Below are positions 23,901 to 32,897 of a stretch of DNA of 64,000 nucleotides, piece after piece. How positions within the stretch are numbered: position 1 is the first letter of the stretch; each line of letters starts with the position of its first letter. The translations under genes and the position numbers were made by a program. The stretch is from Phyto melanocephala (taxonomy: Eukaryota; Arthropoda; Insecta; Diptera; Rhinophoridae). A model generated the notes under the pieces. That model was not told the DNA's origin. It was given only the letters and a program-made list of their open reading frames with translations, and searched no databases. The stretch lies in contig OW799234.1 of assembly GCA_941918925.1 (NCBI GenBank), positions 82,064,997-82,128,996 of the forward strand. The letters are read 5' to 3'.

Positions 23901-26900
23901 CCTGAAACATGCACTTGGTACTTTTTAAAATACGATAAAAATTGCTACTTTGCAGTTAATGGAACAAGTAACGGTGTGATGATTACCGACTTTTTTGGAG
24001 ATTCGTATTAAGTAGACGTGTGGTTTCAATATGCACGCGATACCATGAACCTATTGAGAGATGAGTTTGGTGAGCAATTAAATGATTTCAACTCTCACAT
24101 GGATGGAAAGACGGACATATCTAAATCGACTTTAACATCTATAAGGATTCAGAATATATAAACTTTATAGGGTCGTAAATAAATATTGTAGAAAAAACGG
24201 AAAGACAAACTTATATACATATACCCTTTTACACTATTCTGTGAAGGGAATAATGGGTATTTGAAGCTGCATTTGTCTCATCCGGTAGCACTAAAAAGTT
24301 AAAAAAATTATGCAAGAAATATGTTATATACACGGGGCAATATCTTTTTTATTGCAATAAGCCTACTTAAAAACGTACTTGTGTCTCTTACTATTGCGAA
24401 TAAAAAATAAAGCGCTGCACATTAGGTTCAAATTGTATCAAAGTGGCGATTAATTGAAATTTAGAAATAAAGTTTTTATAATAAATTTTAGTATAGGGTA
24501 AAAGTAGATAAAATTCTGCATCACTAGCTGTAAAAGTTAATCAACTAAGTTGTTTACTTTCTATTCAGTGAGCAGTCAAAGTCAGCAAATTACACTGCTC
24601 TGCAGCAAAATCCTCCATTTAATAAAACTATGTGGACGTGGATTTTGACGCGCTGAACTCAAATCCGTTGTCGGTTTTTTTCCATCAGATCGGGATTTTT
24701 TTATGGTCGTGGCAAATTTTCCCCCTAAATTAGTCAGGTACGGACACATATTTAATCCTAACTCGAGAACCAGTCATCCGATTTTCAAAAATAAAACACC
24801 AAAAAATGTGTAACAAAATTTTTTTTATTTCAGTGGAATACAATTTTTCTCTATCTCTTATCGTTTTAGAGTTATCTAGAAATTAATGGAGAAAAAAAAA
24901 TTTTTTCGTGCAAAATTCGTAATATTTTTCAATTTAAAAATGGAATTAATAAAAATATAAGGCAAATATTCAACATTTTAAACTTTTCTCTAAGAGCTAC
25001 TTATCTTGGAAATAAAAAAAGCCATAAACTATAAAAATCGGTTAAAAAATTAATATTTTATTGTCAATTTACCGCAGGTACCTAATATTGTAATGCAACC
25101 AGCCGTACATATGATATATGTAACATTTCGTTATGTGAGCAGGTAATGGAACTAAAGTACAACGGTATTTTACATAGTTCTTGGAATTAATATTTATAAC
25201 AGTATTTTTCAATTACCTGTGATTTCAAATTAAGAACATTAGGGTAGATTCTGGTATTTATTTTATATATAGAAGCTGATGGACAATAAGTGAGTCACTT
25301 TAATTTGAATATCGTACTAATAAAATCGGCAACACTAAATAGATCTTATAGTCTACTTTGTTATTGTGTAAAGAAATAAAGCAATTAAAAAATCCACAAA
25401 CGCTTTCATATTACAAAATGTCAATCCAATTTTATTTTGTTACGTTTGTGGTAATCTAACTTTAAGTTCTCAACGGGAGACAATATCTTCCAAGATTGAA
25501 AATGCTTATCGCCGTTATTTTGGGTTTCCTATCGATGATAGAGATAATAATTGGCTGCCGAAAATATGTTGTAGTAGCTGTGGTAAGTCTTTAAGAGGTT
25601 GGTTAAAAGGAAGTCATAAGTCTTTGCCGTTTATGAAGCCAGCGATTTGGAGTGAACCACAAAATCATCAAAATGATTGCTACTTTTGCCATACTAAAAT
25701 ACGTGGGTTTACGAAAAAAACAAAAAATAAAGTTACATATCCAAATACTTCATGCGTCAAACGACCAGTTTTCCAGTTTACAAGGAAATTTTATCTCCAT
25801 TGCCTCCTATAGACGATGAAGAAGATGGGCTTTCTGCAGCAACTGAATCCACTTACGCCAGCATGGGTGTTTCTTCGCACTTATTTCGAAGTCCAACGAG
25901 TACACCTTATTTTCAGAATTAAACTAATATGAATAACTTAGTTTGTAAATCAAGGCTTTAAAAAAACCAAGTCTGAACTTCTTGCATCCCAATGAAAAGA
26001 ATGGAGTTTAGTGCAAACGGACGTTAACGTCTCTTACTTTCGAAATAAAGAACTACCTTTTTTAATATATTTCAGCAAAGCGGAAGGTTTGATGTTTTGC
26101 GATAATGCTGATGGACTTTGATTGGACAACTGTGTTTCAGTCATAAATCTCAGGATTGGAGGCTTGTTATTAATTCATCCAAGATAAGTTTGAAAGCCGT
26201 TTTACTTCACAATGGCAACAAATTTTCATTGGTCCCACTCGATATGCAAGAAATATGAAAGAAAACTATTGTAGCATGAAGATGATACTACAAAAAATTA
26301 AATATTCACATTACTCATGGAATCTGCAGATTTGAAAGTCGTAGCAATGTTAAATGGATTGCAAAGTGGATATACTAAGTTTTATTGCTCCTTATGTGAA
26401 TGGGATAGCTGCGCAAAAGAAAAACACTACAATGATAAAATTTGACCGAAAAGAGTAAATTTTATTCCAGGAAAAAAAAAGTAGCAGAAGAGCCTTTAAA
26501 ACAAAAGGAACAAACTCTTCTCTTCATATAAAGCTAGGCCTAATGAAAAATTTTGTCAAACCAATGAACAAGGATGGTGAAGCCTTTCTATACATTAAGA
26601 GCAAATTTCCTAGAATCAGAGATGCTACAGTAAAAGAAGGCATATTTGTAGGTCCACAAATACGACAGCTTATGAAGGACGAGGTGTTCAGAACAAAATT
26701 GAATTATGTGGACAGAAGGGCATGGGCAATTTAAGCTACTTTTTTATTTTAACAATGTTTCCTAAATAAAAATTAATAATTATTAACAAAATTTTTGTGT
26801 TATTTTAAATAAAATAGCCTGTAAATATTTGAATTTTTATTGTAATTTAAAGTTATCTACGTGTGACGACAGGGTAAGTGCTTTAAGCGAGGCGTTGCTA

Positions 26901-29900
26901 CAAAATTACAATCTGGAAAATTTTTTTGCTTGTATTTGTTTTTGTTGTACGAAAATAGATAGAAGTAAAAAGTTGCCATTCATTGATGCTACAAGGCGCT
27001 TTGGTGCGCCCACTTTGACGTTGTTTGCTGCATTACACATATTTGGTCAATATTGGGTACCTGCGGTAAATTGATAATAAAATCCAAATTTTTTAACCGA
27101 TTTTTATGGTTTATGGCTTTTTTTGTTTTCAAGACAAATAGATCTCAGAAAAAAGTTTAAAATGTTAAATATATGCGTTATATTTTTAATTCCATTTTTA
27201 AATTAAAAAATATTACGAATTTTGCACGAAAAATTTTTTTGTTCTCCATTAATTTCTAAATAACTCCAAAACAATAAGAGATAGAGAAAAATTGTATTCC
27301 ACTGAAATAAAAACAATTTTGCTACACATTCTTTTGTGTTTTATTTTTGAAAATCGGATGACTGGTTCTCGAGTTAGGATTAAATAAGTCTCCGTACCTG
27401 ACTAATTTAGGGGGAAAAATTTGCCACGCCCATAAAAAAAAATCCCGATCTGATGGAAAAACACCGACAACGGATTTGAGTTCAGCGCGTCAAAATCCAT
27501 ATAGTCCACATAGTTTTATTAAATGGGAAGACAAAAAATTATTTTTTGCAGAGCAGTGTTATTGCTGTTTTTAAAAAATTAAAAAAAAAATTGGAAATTT
27601 TTACAATTCAACATCAGGTATTAAAGTATGTAGTAATTTTTTTTTTTTATAAAATTTATGTGTAAATATTTTAAATAATTTTTTTAAAAATGGTCTATAA
27701 TTGGGATAATTTCCGCATTAAATGGACCACAAGTATTAAGTTAGTAAGAGTTGAAATTAGTTTTATGGATTTTTGAAAAGTATAGATTATCAGCTTATAT
27801 TTAAAAAAAAAGTCCGGACAATGCCCGGCCCTTTTTTTACTATCATTTTTGTGTAAAAACTCTGGTTGTCATTTATTGAATAAGACCAGTAAATGTGTTT
27901 TTGTGTTTTAATATTGTCATTCTCTTTATTTTTTGTTTTATTTTATTTTATTGTTTTTGTTTTTGTTGATGCAAAGTGTTTTTTTAGAGATGAGTGCGTG
28001 AGTGATTCCGGTCACTTAAGCTCACGTACAAAAAATTGTATCATGCACAATTTACAGGAAGAAAACATCTTTTTAATACTTTTAGCTAGATTCAAGTGAT
28101 TAAATTTTAATTTAATCACGATCACAAACGGTTTACGCACGCTCACGAACTTACTCAAACGTACTTTTCGTAACCAAAAGCTAGTATTACCATATTCTTT
28201 ACGTTATATTGATTTTATTTAATAATAATTTAAACAAACAAGTTTTAAAATTAAAGTTACACACCTTTATTAATTTATTCTCGTCTCTACCATAACGCTT
28301 GATATCTGAAAATATATCACGCGTCCATCTCTATTCGGATTTTGTTTTCTTTGTCTTGTATTTCTGTTATATTATTATGTTATATTATGTTGTTCAAAAT
28401 GTAAGGAGTTTTTAATGTGTTTAATGTATTTTGGATAAAATTAGGTATTCGGTATTTGATAAAAGGGAAATCGAATAAAACTTTCACATTGTTTTAAATT
28501 AATCAAATCTTTACCATCTTTATTTCTAGCCGCGAACTTTACAATTTTATGAAAAATACCGAAGTAAATGAATGGAAAAACAAAATTAGTGTTCTTAGAA
28601 TGAAAGTCATTAAACGTATAAACCCCTCTAATCAGGGTACACTTATACAAGGTGGCGGTGCAAGCCCAGCTGACTATTTTTTGTGTTCTGGAGAATGTCA
28701 AAATACATACTTAAAAAAATTATTTCAACTTCGGAAATTGTCAAACTCCATACATAAAAAAGAGAGTCAAAAATTGCTCTCCTTTACGCTATCACCTTAT
28801 GTAATTACACCATGCCTCTAATATTAAAGATTTTGATCAAAGATTTAAGAACTTCATTATCGACTTTAAGACTCGACATAATAAAAGTCATCATAAACAT
28901 GAACGCTTTTTGAGCTTAAATAAGGAATGGTTAGATGCTTCTATATCGTTTGTTCCACCACCACAAAAACGAGGCCGTAAAGAAATTTCATTTGAAGAAT
29001 GTAATGAGAAAACTAAAGCAAAGAAAAGTAAAAGCATTAGAGATAGCACTCCATTATCTGTTTAGGCTAATGCTACACAAATGGGTTTAAGAGCTTCCGG
29101 AAAAGTTGAGGCATCATTTTAGATTAGATTTATAGTAATACAAATACATATAATATATTTATTATTTTAATTTTTTAATAAAACATGGAGTATGCTTTAA
29201 TTTTCAGTTTTACTCATTAATTTATCGCTTTTTATTCCAAACTTACAGCATAAATTGTGAACTTAGGTCTTTTTTTTCAGAAAACAAAGATGCGCTTAAC
29301 GGGTTAAAAAAAAAGTTTTAACTTTTTTTTCTAAAATACTGTGTTTTTATGTGCTTATAATAAATAACCTATCAATAAAAAAATATAATATAGTCTATGA
29401 ATTAATCGCCACTTTGGGTACTATCGAACCCACTGTGCGCTGATGAATTGCAAGCATAAATAATGAAATTAGGTCAGAATTATTTCGTTCGACCGAATAA
29501 ACTAATACACAATGTTCTTTCATTATGTTATTTAAAATTTGTCGTTTTTGTTTTCTTTTAAATAATATTTTAACATTATTTGGAATTTGTTGCGATAATT
29601 CATGTACGGAGATTAACTGCCGTATTCATAAAAAATATTTTAGGTTTATCAAAGGCTTACTTGACAGATGTTGTACAGAAATTTGTCAAATAAGCCTTCA
29701 CTTCAATAAACCTAAAATATTTTTTTGAATACGGGAATAAGTTTAAAACAACTTTAAAATCAATTACTATTTGGACAACGTAGTTAGATAAATCTATTTC
29801 GAATACAAATTATACAATTTAATTGTAATTTAAGTTTATTTTTAAAGCGTTTGATAGAACTTTCTTTAATACTATTACTTATGTAAATGTTTGGCCATGA

Positions 29901-32897
29901 TCTGCTCAGAAACCTAGATTTTGTTTATCAATAATTTAAAAACAATTAAATAAAAATAGCACAAGTGAATAGCTAAGAAAGATATGTACTTCAATAAATA
30001 AACGAACAATTTTGTGACATTTGTATTCATTAAGAGTGAGCGCGTAGAGGAATGTAAGTGTAACACTTGATATAGTTTTAAGAAGCTTGTATTTAATGAA
30101 TGCTTCAGTCAGCATTTGTTTATAAGATACTCGTATTACTTAGTATATAATTTTAGTTTCAGACATAAAGAAAAAGTTGGATCAGTTAACGTCCACTATT
30201 TCCTTCGAGTATTCCTGATCCTTTTCTTACTCTTCCGGAAAAACGGCAATATTATTGGGAAGGTCCCTTTCCATGGCTCTGATAATAAATGATAACATGA
30301 TGGAAACTCCTCCAATATATATAGATAAAAATATATATGTTCATTTTGCATATTTTTGTGGTTCAAAATTTTATAAATAAATTAATAGTCAAATTCACAA
30401 TCTTGTGTATTTGCCATTGCAAATTTTTGTGTATACTTTGTTAGTGTAAAAATATACTCTACAAATGCACTGATGCAATATCGTTTGCACAAGATTGTGA
30501 ATTACGCTAATAACACTACTCAGCAGCAAAATCCTCCACTAAATTAAATTAATTTAGGGGAAAAATTTAATTTAGGGGAAAAAATTTGCCACGCCAAGAA
30601 AAAAATTTCTGATCTGATGGAAAAACAACCGACAACGGATTTGAGTTCAGTGCATTAAAATCCATATAGTCCACATAGTTTAAATTAACGGAAAGACAAA
30701 ATATGATTTTTTGTCGAGCAGTGTAACTTTTTATATGAAAAGCGTGGAAAAAACTTGGAAACAAACAGAGAAATATAATTGATCACTGATGATATAAATT
30801 TACATTAGACACGAATAAAACCTAAGAGTCAAAAAAATTTTGTAGTCAGGGACGAAAGAAATTTGGATAGACCTGAGGTATATAGTCGTATTGAAAAACG
30901 ATGCTGTTAGACACCGTCTCCTTTCCGTATCGTTTTCTTTTCAAATGCGAGCATTGAGGTATAGAACAGAAACTAAAGCAAAATTATTGAGCGCTATTTT
31001 TGTTCCCCTCGCCGAAGATGCCAAAGGAATATATTGATTTGTCATTTCGTTTGTAATTTTCACAAATTATTATTATTTCCGATCACATAAAGTATATGTA
31101 ACGGGTGGGACATACTTCACTGACCATTGTAGTTTTTTTTACCCTTCACACAGTGAAAAAGGGTATATATAGCTTTGTCATTCCGTGTGAAATTTCTACA
31201 ATTTTCATTTCTGACCCCATAAAGTATATATTTTCTAAAAGCTTATGAATAGGGGAGTCGATTAAGTTCTGTCAGTCTGTCCGCCTGTCCGTGTGTATGT
31301 TGAAATCAACTTTTTGAAGCCCCCCGACATCACCTGGACCCGGGTGAGGTACTGAAATATCTGCAATATTCGGGAGTAGATGCGTAGTGAAAATCAGAAA
31401 CATCGGTACATAAACAACTGAGATATGAGCAAAAACCCACAGCTACCTCGTTTTTTTTAACACAAAAACAACATACAACAACATACATACATACAAACGT
31501 GGTATACTGGTTAGAATAAACGTGGCATCAAACCCCAGCTGAGCCCAAAAAAACAAATTTATTTTATTTTATATATTATTTATATTTTTATTATTTTTTT
31601 AATATATTTTTAATATTTTTTTTATTTTAAATTTTTTTTAAATTTTTTTTTAAAATTTTTATTTTTATTTTATATTTATTATTAATATTTTTATTATTTT
31701 ATTTATTTTTTTATATGTATCTTTTTTATTTCTTTTTGTTTTAATTTTTAAATTTTTTTTTTATTTTTTTAAAATTTTTTTTCAATAAATTTTTTTAACA
31801 CACACATACGTAAATTTATAATTTTACGAGATGTTTTTATATATGTATGTTTTTAATATGTATGTACGTATTTCATATGAGATGAATGGTGATACAAACT
31901 ATTGTTATTGTGTGACTACACGTTGTGAAGGGTATATAAGATTCGGCACGGCCGAATATAGCACTCTTACTTGTTTTTTTCTTTTTTAGTATTATGGACA
32001 ATATTTGGGAGATTCAGTAGCCATGTAAAGTTTAGTTGAGTTTTATTTTGCTAGTCAAAATTTAGTTATAAAAGCCCAAGGAAAATTTCGAAATGTTTTT
32101 AACACCAGAAATACACCATCACGAAATCAAGTACGCAATCTAGTCGCTCGTTTTCATTCAACGGGATCTGTTAGTGACTTGCCTTGGAGTGAAAGACCAC
32201 TTGAAGCACGAAGCTAAGATAATATCGAACGAGTTCTGAAGAGCGCAAAAGAGAACCCTGAAAAATCGACTCGTAAACATGCCACTCAGCTTCAAATGTC
32301 CAGAATTTCACTGCAGACATTAAACCTGAAATCTAGTCTAAGCTACGATGTGGTAACACTACATATGTATTTGACGGTGAAGGGTATTATCAGGCCGAAT
32401 GTAGCATTCTTACTAGTTTATTTTATTAATTTTGTTTTTGGTGTGGAATAAAAAGTACAATTGGAAGCATAACGTTTTGAGTTTAATGAATTTGAAAACA
32501 TATTTTATAAATTTCTTTCATTCTTTAATCAAATGGATACAATGATAAAACTAGCATATAGATTTGTTTTTATATTCATATATTGTATGATATAAGTACA
32601 TAAATATGTACATCTATTTAAGTTAGTTGCAATTTACTAAGCATGTATTTTCCAAAATTCTCCGTTTTTAGAATTTTAAACAAATTACCTTTTAACTCAA
32701 ACACAACTAAATTAAATTTTTGTGTTTTTAGATTTAAAGATATTCAGATACCACTCACCTGATTACATCTCAGCCACAATAAGATTGTATGCGGATAACG
32801 AAGTGGACCTCCCAAACGATTGCCACCTGGTTGCTGACGCTGTTCATTTAATTTAGAACTCAACGTTTGACCAGTTTGTTGGTAAAACTCGATGGCT
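14810..32897 (-). CDS. TRIT1: tRNA dimethylallyltransferase (TRIT1/MOD5/MiaA family), 3' five exons
   Basis: Five exons (32897-32759, 22723-22620, 21942-21737, 17328-16988, 14977-14810) join in consistent phases into about 318 residues plus a TAA stop. The product is the C-terminal two-thirds of the enzyme that transfers a dimethylallyl group to A37 of tRNAs reading UNN codons, in mitochondria and cytosol. Visible landmarks, in order: LGGPLRYPHTILLWL, NQ|DVLNERLDKRVDAMLEQGLL across a splice, KGVLQTIGFKEF, LVTRRYSKKQIKWINNRFL, and a CX2CX12HX5H zinc finger (CPIC..H..H) near the C-terminus, as in animal TRIT1. The N-terminal P-loop exons are not in the window as far as I can see. The introns are 0.7, 2.0, 4.4 and 10 kb, plus one upstream intron that probably exceeds 31 kb; the larger ones are filled with transposons. 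No frameshift or stop was seen, so the gene looks functional. Confidence 0.88.
15233..16493 (-). pseudogene. Degenerate mariner-type transposon, 1.26 kb, TA-flanked
   Basis: The ends are inverted repeats: TA|CAGGGTCGGTCAAATTCACC at the left, and at the right the reverse complement CAGGGTTGCCCAAAAGTCACC|TA. The 1.26-kb length is normal for mariner. A minus-strand open frame (15384-15608) resembles the family's C-terminal part (LPAFDYFLSGYLNERAYVNK, compare the usual LTPLDYFLWGYLK..VYV). Stops and frameshifts break the rest. It lies in the last TRIT1 intron. Confidence 0.72.
16583..16952 (+). mobile_element. hAT-like MITE, copy 4, with perfect 8-bp target duplication
   Basis: CAAGGCGAATTCACACAGGT at the left and GGATATGCCTTG at the right. 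The flanks are aaatattt (16575-16582) and aaatattt (16953-16960), an identical 8-bp duplication. The right end lies 35 bp from the TRIT1 splice donor at 16987, so the insertion is very close to an exon. Confidence 0.82.
16988..17328 (-). CDS. TRIT1: TRIT1 fourth exon found
   Basis: The acceptor is atgcag|AT, and the first two bases complete a codon left by the previous exon (G|AT, Asp). The coding runs through LVTRRYSKKQIKWINNRFL and LYELDTSDVSQW, both familiar from TRIT1, to GAG|gtgagc in phase 0. Length is 341 bp. Confidence 0.9.
18023..18283 (+). pseudogene. 5' fragment of a mariner transposase gene
   Basis: Begins TA|AAGGGTGACAAAATTTTAAG, the same terminus as the elements at 6408 and near 40354. 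It then encodes an N-terminal region (LTQFEPCKDTQSSNELKLF, then after TGA a run like LNQNVFCALRGQHNRSN). It stops abruptly; no catalytic domain follows. It lies in a TRIT1 intron. Confidence 0.65.
18284..19624. other. TRIT1 intron sequence, nothing recognised
   Basis: AT-rich, no credible exon or paired termini. Confidence 0.4.
19625..20605 (-). mobile_element. HINE (DINE-1-like), second subfamily
   Basis: Minus-oriented. The 5' end is TTATACCCTTCACCTGTGGTG at 20605, followed by 'ggtcggaaat' / 'aaagtatat' and the 'ccgtctgtccgtgtg' block. The 3' hairpin ATTCGGC-CGT-GCCGAAT lies at 19641, followed by CACTCTTACTTG. The middle differs from the 31139-31973 type: it has 'cgccattttg' repeats instead of long poly-A/T. 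The same type recurs at 42650, 46545, 49653 and 62335. Confidence 0.75.
21085..21320 (+). repeat. HINE internal fragment
   Basis: Contains 'gtgtgtatgttgaaat', 'aagccctccgacatcgccaagacccg' and 'atatcagaaatattcggga' in the HINE order, plus 'atgcctctggagatactcatg', which also occurs around 50210 (minus) and 60860 (plus). Confidence 0.6.
21737..21942 (-). CDS. TRIT1: TRIT1 third exon found
   Basis: The acceptor is aaataag|T; the single T completes the AG left by the exon before (AG|T, Ser). It opens with a serine/threonine/proline-rich stretch, then YTKGVLQTIGFKEF, a strongly conserved TRIT1 motif. The donor is GGAG|gtaaat, phase 1. The acceptor has a weak pyrimidine tract, so its exact position is less certain than the others. 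Confidence 0.82.
22620..22723 (-). CDS. TRIT1: TRIT1 second exon found
   Basis: The acceptor is gatccag|GAT and the donor is AAAAG|gtataat. The 104-bp exon encodes DVLNERLDKRVDAMLEQGLL and onward, the conserved MiaA/TRIT1 helix, and follows the exon at 32759 in phase 0. Confidence 0.9.
22850..22997 (-). other. Candidate unidentified exon
   Basis: A 148-bp block is open in one frame (..GREDIYKLLDYFNEPIESQ..) and has splice-like edges: cttcagtag| upstream and |gtaaag downstream. It is not part of the TRIT1 message: splicing it between the flanking TRIT1 exons would create an immediate stop, while skipping it gives a perfect family match. It may be an exon of an overlapping gene, a pseudo-exon or chance. 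Confidence 0.28.
23657..24090 (+). pseudogene. Degenerate mariner transposase
   Basis: Scattered homologous pieces in different frames: QELKPGDVPQRRLFGE near 23700 (N-terminal region) and RDTMNLLRDEFGEQLND near 24035 (downstream of the second catalytic Asp). Several stops and lost segments. Confidence 0.5.
24100..24255 (-). repeat. HINE 5'-end fragment
   Basis: Carries 'gacggacatatctaaatcgact', 'aaactttatagggtcg' and ends at ACTATTCTGTGAAGGGAATAA. These are the first ~150 bp of a minus-oriented HINE. Confidence 0.55.
24593..27558 (+). mobile_element. 2.97-kb DNA transposon with ~500-bp inverted repeats, CACTG ends, TTA duplication
   Basis: Left arm 24593-25090 and right arm 27049-27558 are long inverted repeats of each other (start CACTGCTCTGCAG; inner edge 'ccgcaggtacctaatattg'). 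TTA flanks both ends (24590-24592 and 27559-27561). A 210-bp relative at 30514 has TAA on both sides. CAC-type ends with a 3-bp TWA duplication suggest a CMC/Chapaev3-like element. TWA duplications are also typical of PIF/Harbinger, so the class is open. The inner ~1.9 kb holds a broken gene (next entries). The insertion is inside the Transib-like element. Confidence 0.75.
25420..26734 (+). pseudogene. Broken transposon-encoded gene, cysteine-rich N-terminus
   Basis: The first part is open and encodes paired cysteine motifs: CYVCG..., ICCSSCGKSLRGW, then CYFCHTKIRGF. These look like zinc-binding clusters of a family I recall from repeated, uncharacterised arthropod proteins. Around 25800-26500 the frame breaks many times, but related runs persist (e.g. 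KAVLLHNGNKFSLVPLDMQ, VAMLNGLQSGYTKF). Positions 26543-26734 are open again (IFVGPQIRQLMKDEVF). The gene lies between the long inverted repeats in the order expected for a single protein. It is dead. I cannot assign a catalytic domain. Confidence 0.6.
28820..29122 (+). pseudogene. Remnant of the Transib-like element's gene
   Basis: A 100-codon stretch with one in-frame TAG encodes DFDQRFKNFIIDFKTRHNKS, RFLSLNKEWLDASISFVPP and a basic tail with KRGRKEISFEE. An upstream open frame (28549-28821) may be another piece. Function not recognised; position inside the element supports transposon origin. Confidence 0.45.
29620..29734. repeat. Short hairpin element
   Basis: CCGTATTCATAAAAAATATT and 'ttaggttta' on the left return as the reverse complement on the right (ending TTTTGAATACGG). 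A second inner pair is AGGCTTACTTGACA / TTGTCAAATAAGCCT. A single folded structure about 115 bp long; probably a tiny palindromic MITE. Confidence 0.6.
29735..30510. other. AT-rich sequence, nothing recognised
   Basis: No credible exon, RNA gene or paired termini. Confidence 0.4.
30514..30723. mobile_element. 210-bp MITE of the CACTG family, TAA duplication
   Basis: Starts CACTACTCAGCAGCAAAATC and ends with the reverse complement of CACTGCTCGACAAAAAATC, flanked by TAA at 30511-30513 and 30724-30726. Both halves match the outer ~100-170 bp of the arms at 24593 and 27558 ('gttgtcggttgtttttccatc' region). It is a deletion derivative of that transposon and confirms its 3-bp target duplication. 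Confidence 0.78.
31015..31100 (+). repeat. HINE 5' fragment
   Basis: Contains 'ttgatttgtcatttcgtttgtaat' and 'ccgatcacataaagtatat', the beginning of a HINE, just upstream of a complete copy. Confidence 0.5.
31139..31973 (+). mobile_element. Complete HINE (DINE-1-like)
   Basis: 5' TACCCTTCACACAGTG, the 'gtctgtccgcctgtccgtgtg' block, a poly-T/A core (31555-31800), then GTGAAGGGTATATAAG, the hairpin ATTCGGC-ACG-GCCGAAT and the end TAGCACTCTTACTTG|TTTT. This is the best single example in the window of the subterminal inverted repeat plus 3' hairpin layout. Confidence 0.8.
32095..32318 (+). pseudogene. Mariner/Tc1-type helix-turn-helix fragment
   Basis: Encodes RNTPSRNQVRNLVARFHSTG, then SVSDLPWSERP and, after one stop, a run like NIERVLKSAKENPEKSTRKH and ATQLQMSRISLQ. 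This is the typical DNA-binding N-terminus of these transposases. No catalytic part follows; a HINE 3' fragment (32331-32415) comes next. Confidence 0.62.
32331..32415 (+). repeat. HINE 3'-end fragment
   Basis: 'acgatgtggtaacacta' then 'ggtgaagggtattatcaggccgaatgtagcattcttactag', a decayed HINE 3' hairpin region. A similar fragment lies at 35385-35570. Confidence 0.55.
32759..32897 (-). CDS. TRIT1: TRIT1 first exon found (mid-protein)
   Basis: The acceptor is cgtag|A (an alternative AG lies 2 bases further in). The exon encodes AIEFYQQTGQTLSSK and LGGPLRYPHTILLWL, both TRIT1 landmarks near residue 200 of the usual protein. The donor is CAG|gtgagtgg, phase 0. Coding upstream of this point must lie further right or outside the window. 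Confidence 0.88.

Larger units (their letters stand above)
24418..29437 (+). mobile_element. Transib-like DNA transposon, split by another transposon
   Basis: The left end, CACATTAGGTTCAAATTGTA, and the right end, CACAGTGGGTTCGATAGTAC (reverse complement), are imperfect 38-bp inverted repeats. They share a fully identical inner 17 bp, CAAAGTGGCGATTAATT. Both outer flanks are CGCTG (24413-24417 and 29438-29442). A GC-rich 5-bp duplication and CACWRTG-type ends are Transib hallmarks. Removing the 2966-bp insert at 24593 leaves ~2.05 kb. Inside, 28820-29122 encodes a broken reading frame (DFDQRFKNFIIDFKTRH.., RFLSLNKEWLDASI.., a lysine-rich tail) with one in-frame stop. I cannot align it to a named transposase, so the superfamily rests on the termini. 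Confidence 0.65.

Noticed and set aside
27893..28099. 68-residue hydrophobic open frame
   Set aside because: Phe/Val/Leu-rich because of a poly-T region. No signal for a real membrane protein, and it lies inside the Transib-like element.
29431..29437. V(D)J-type recombination signal heptamer CACAGTG
   Set aside because: The heptamer matches, but no nonamer at a 12- or 23-bp spacing is visible. It is explained by Transib-type transposon ends.
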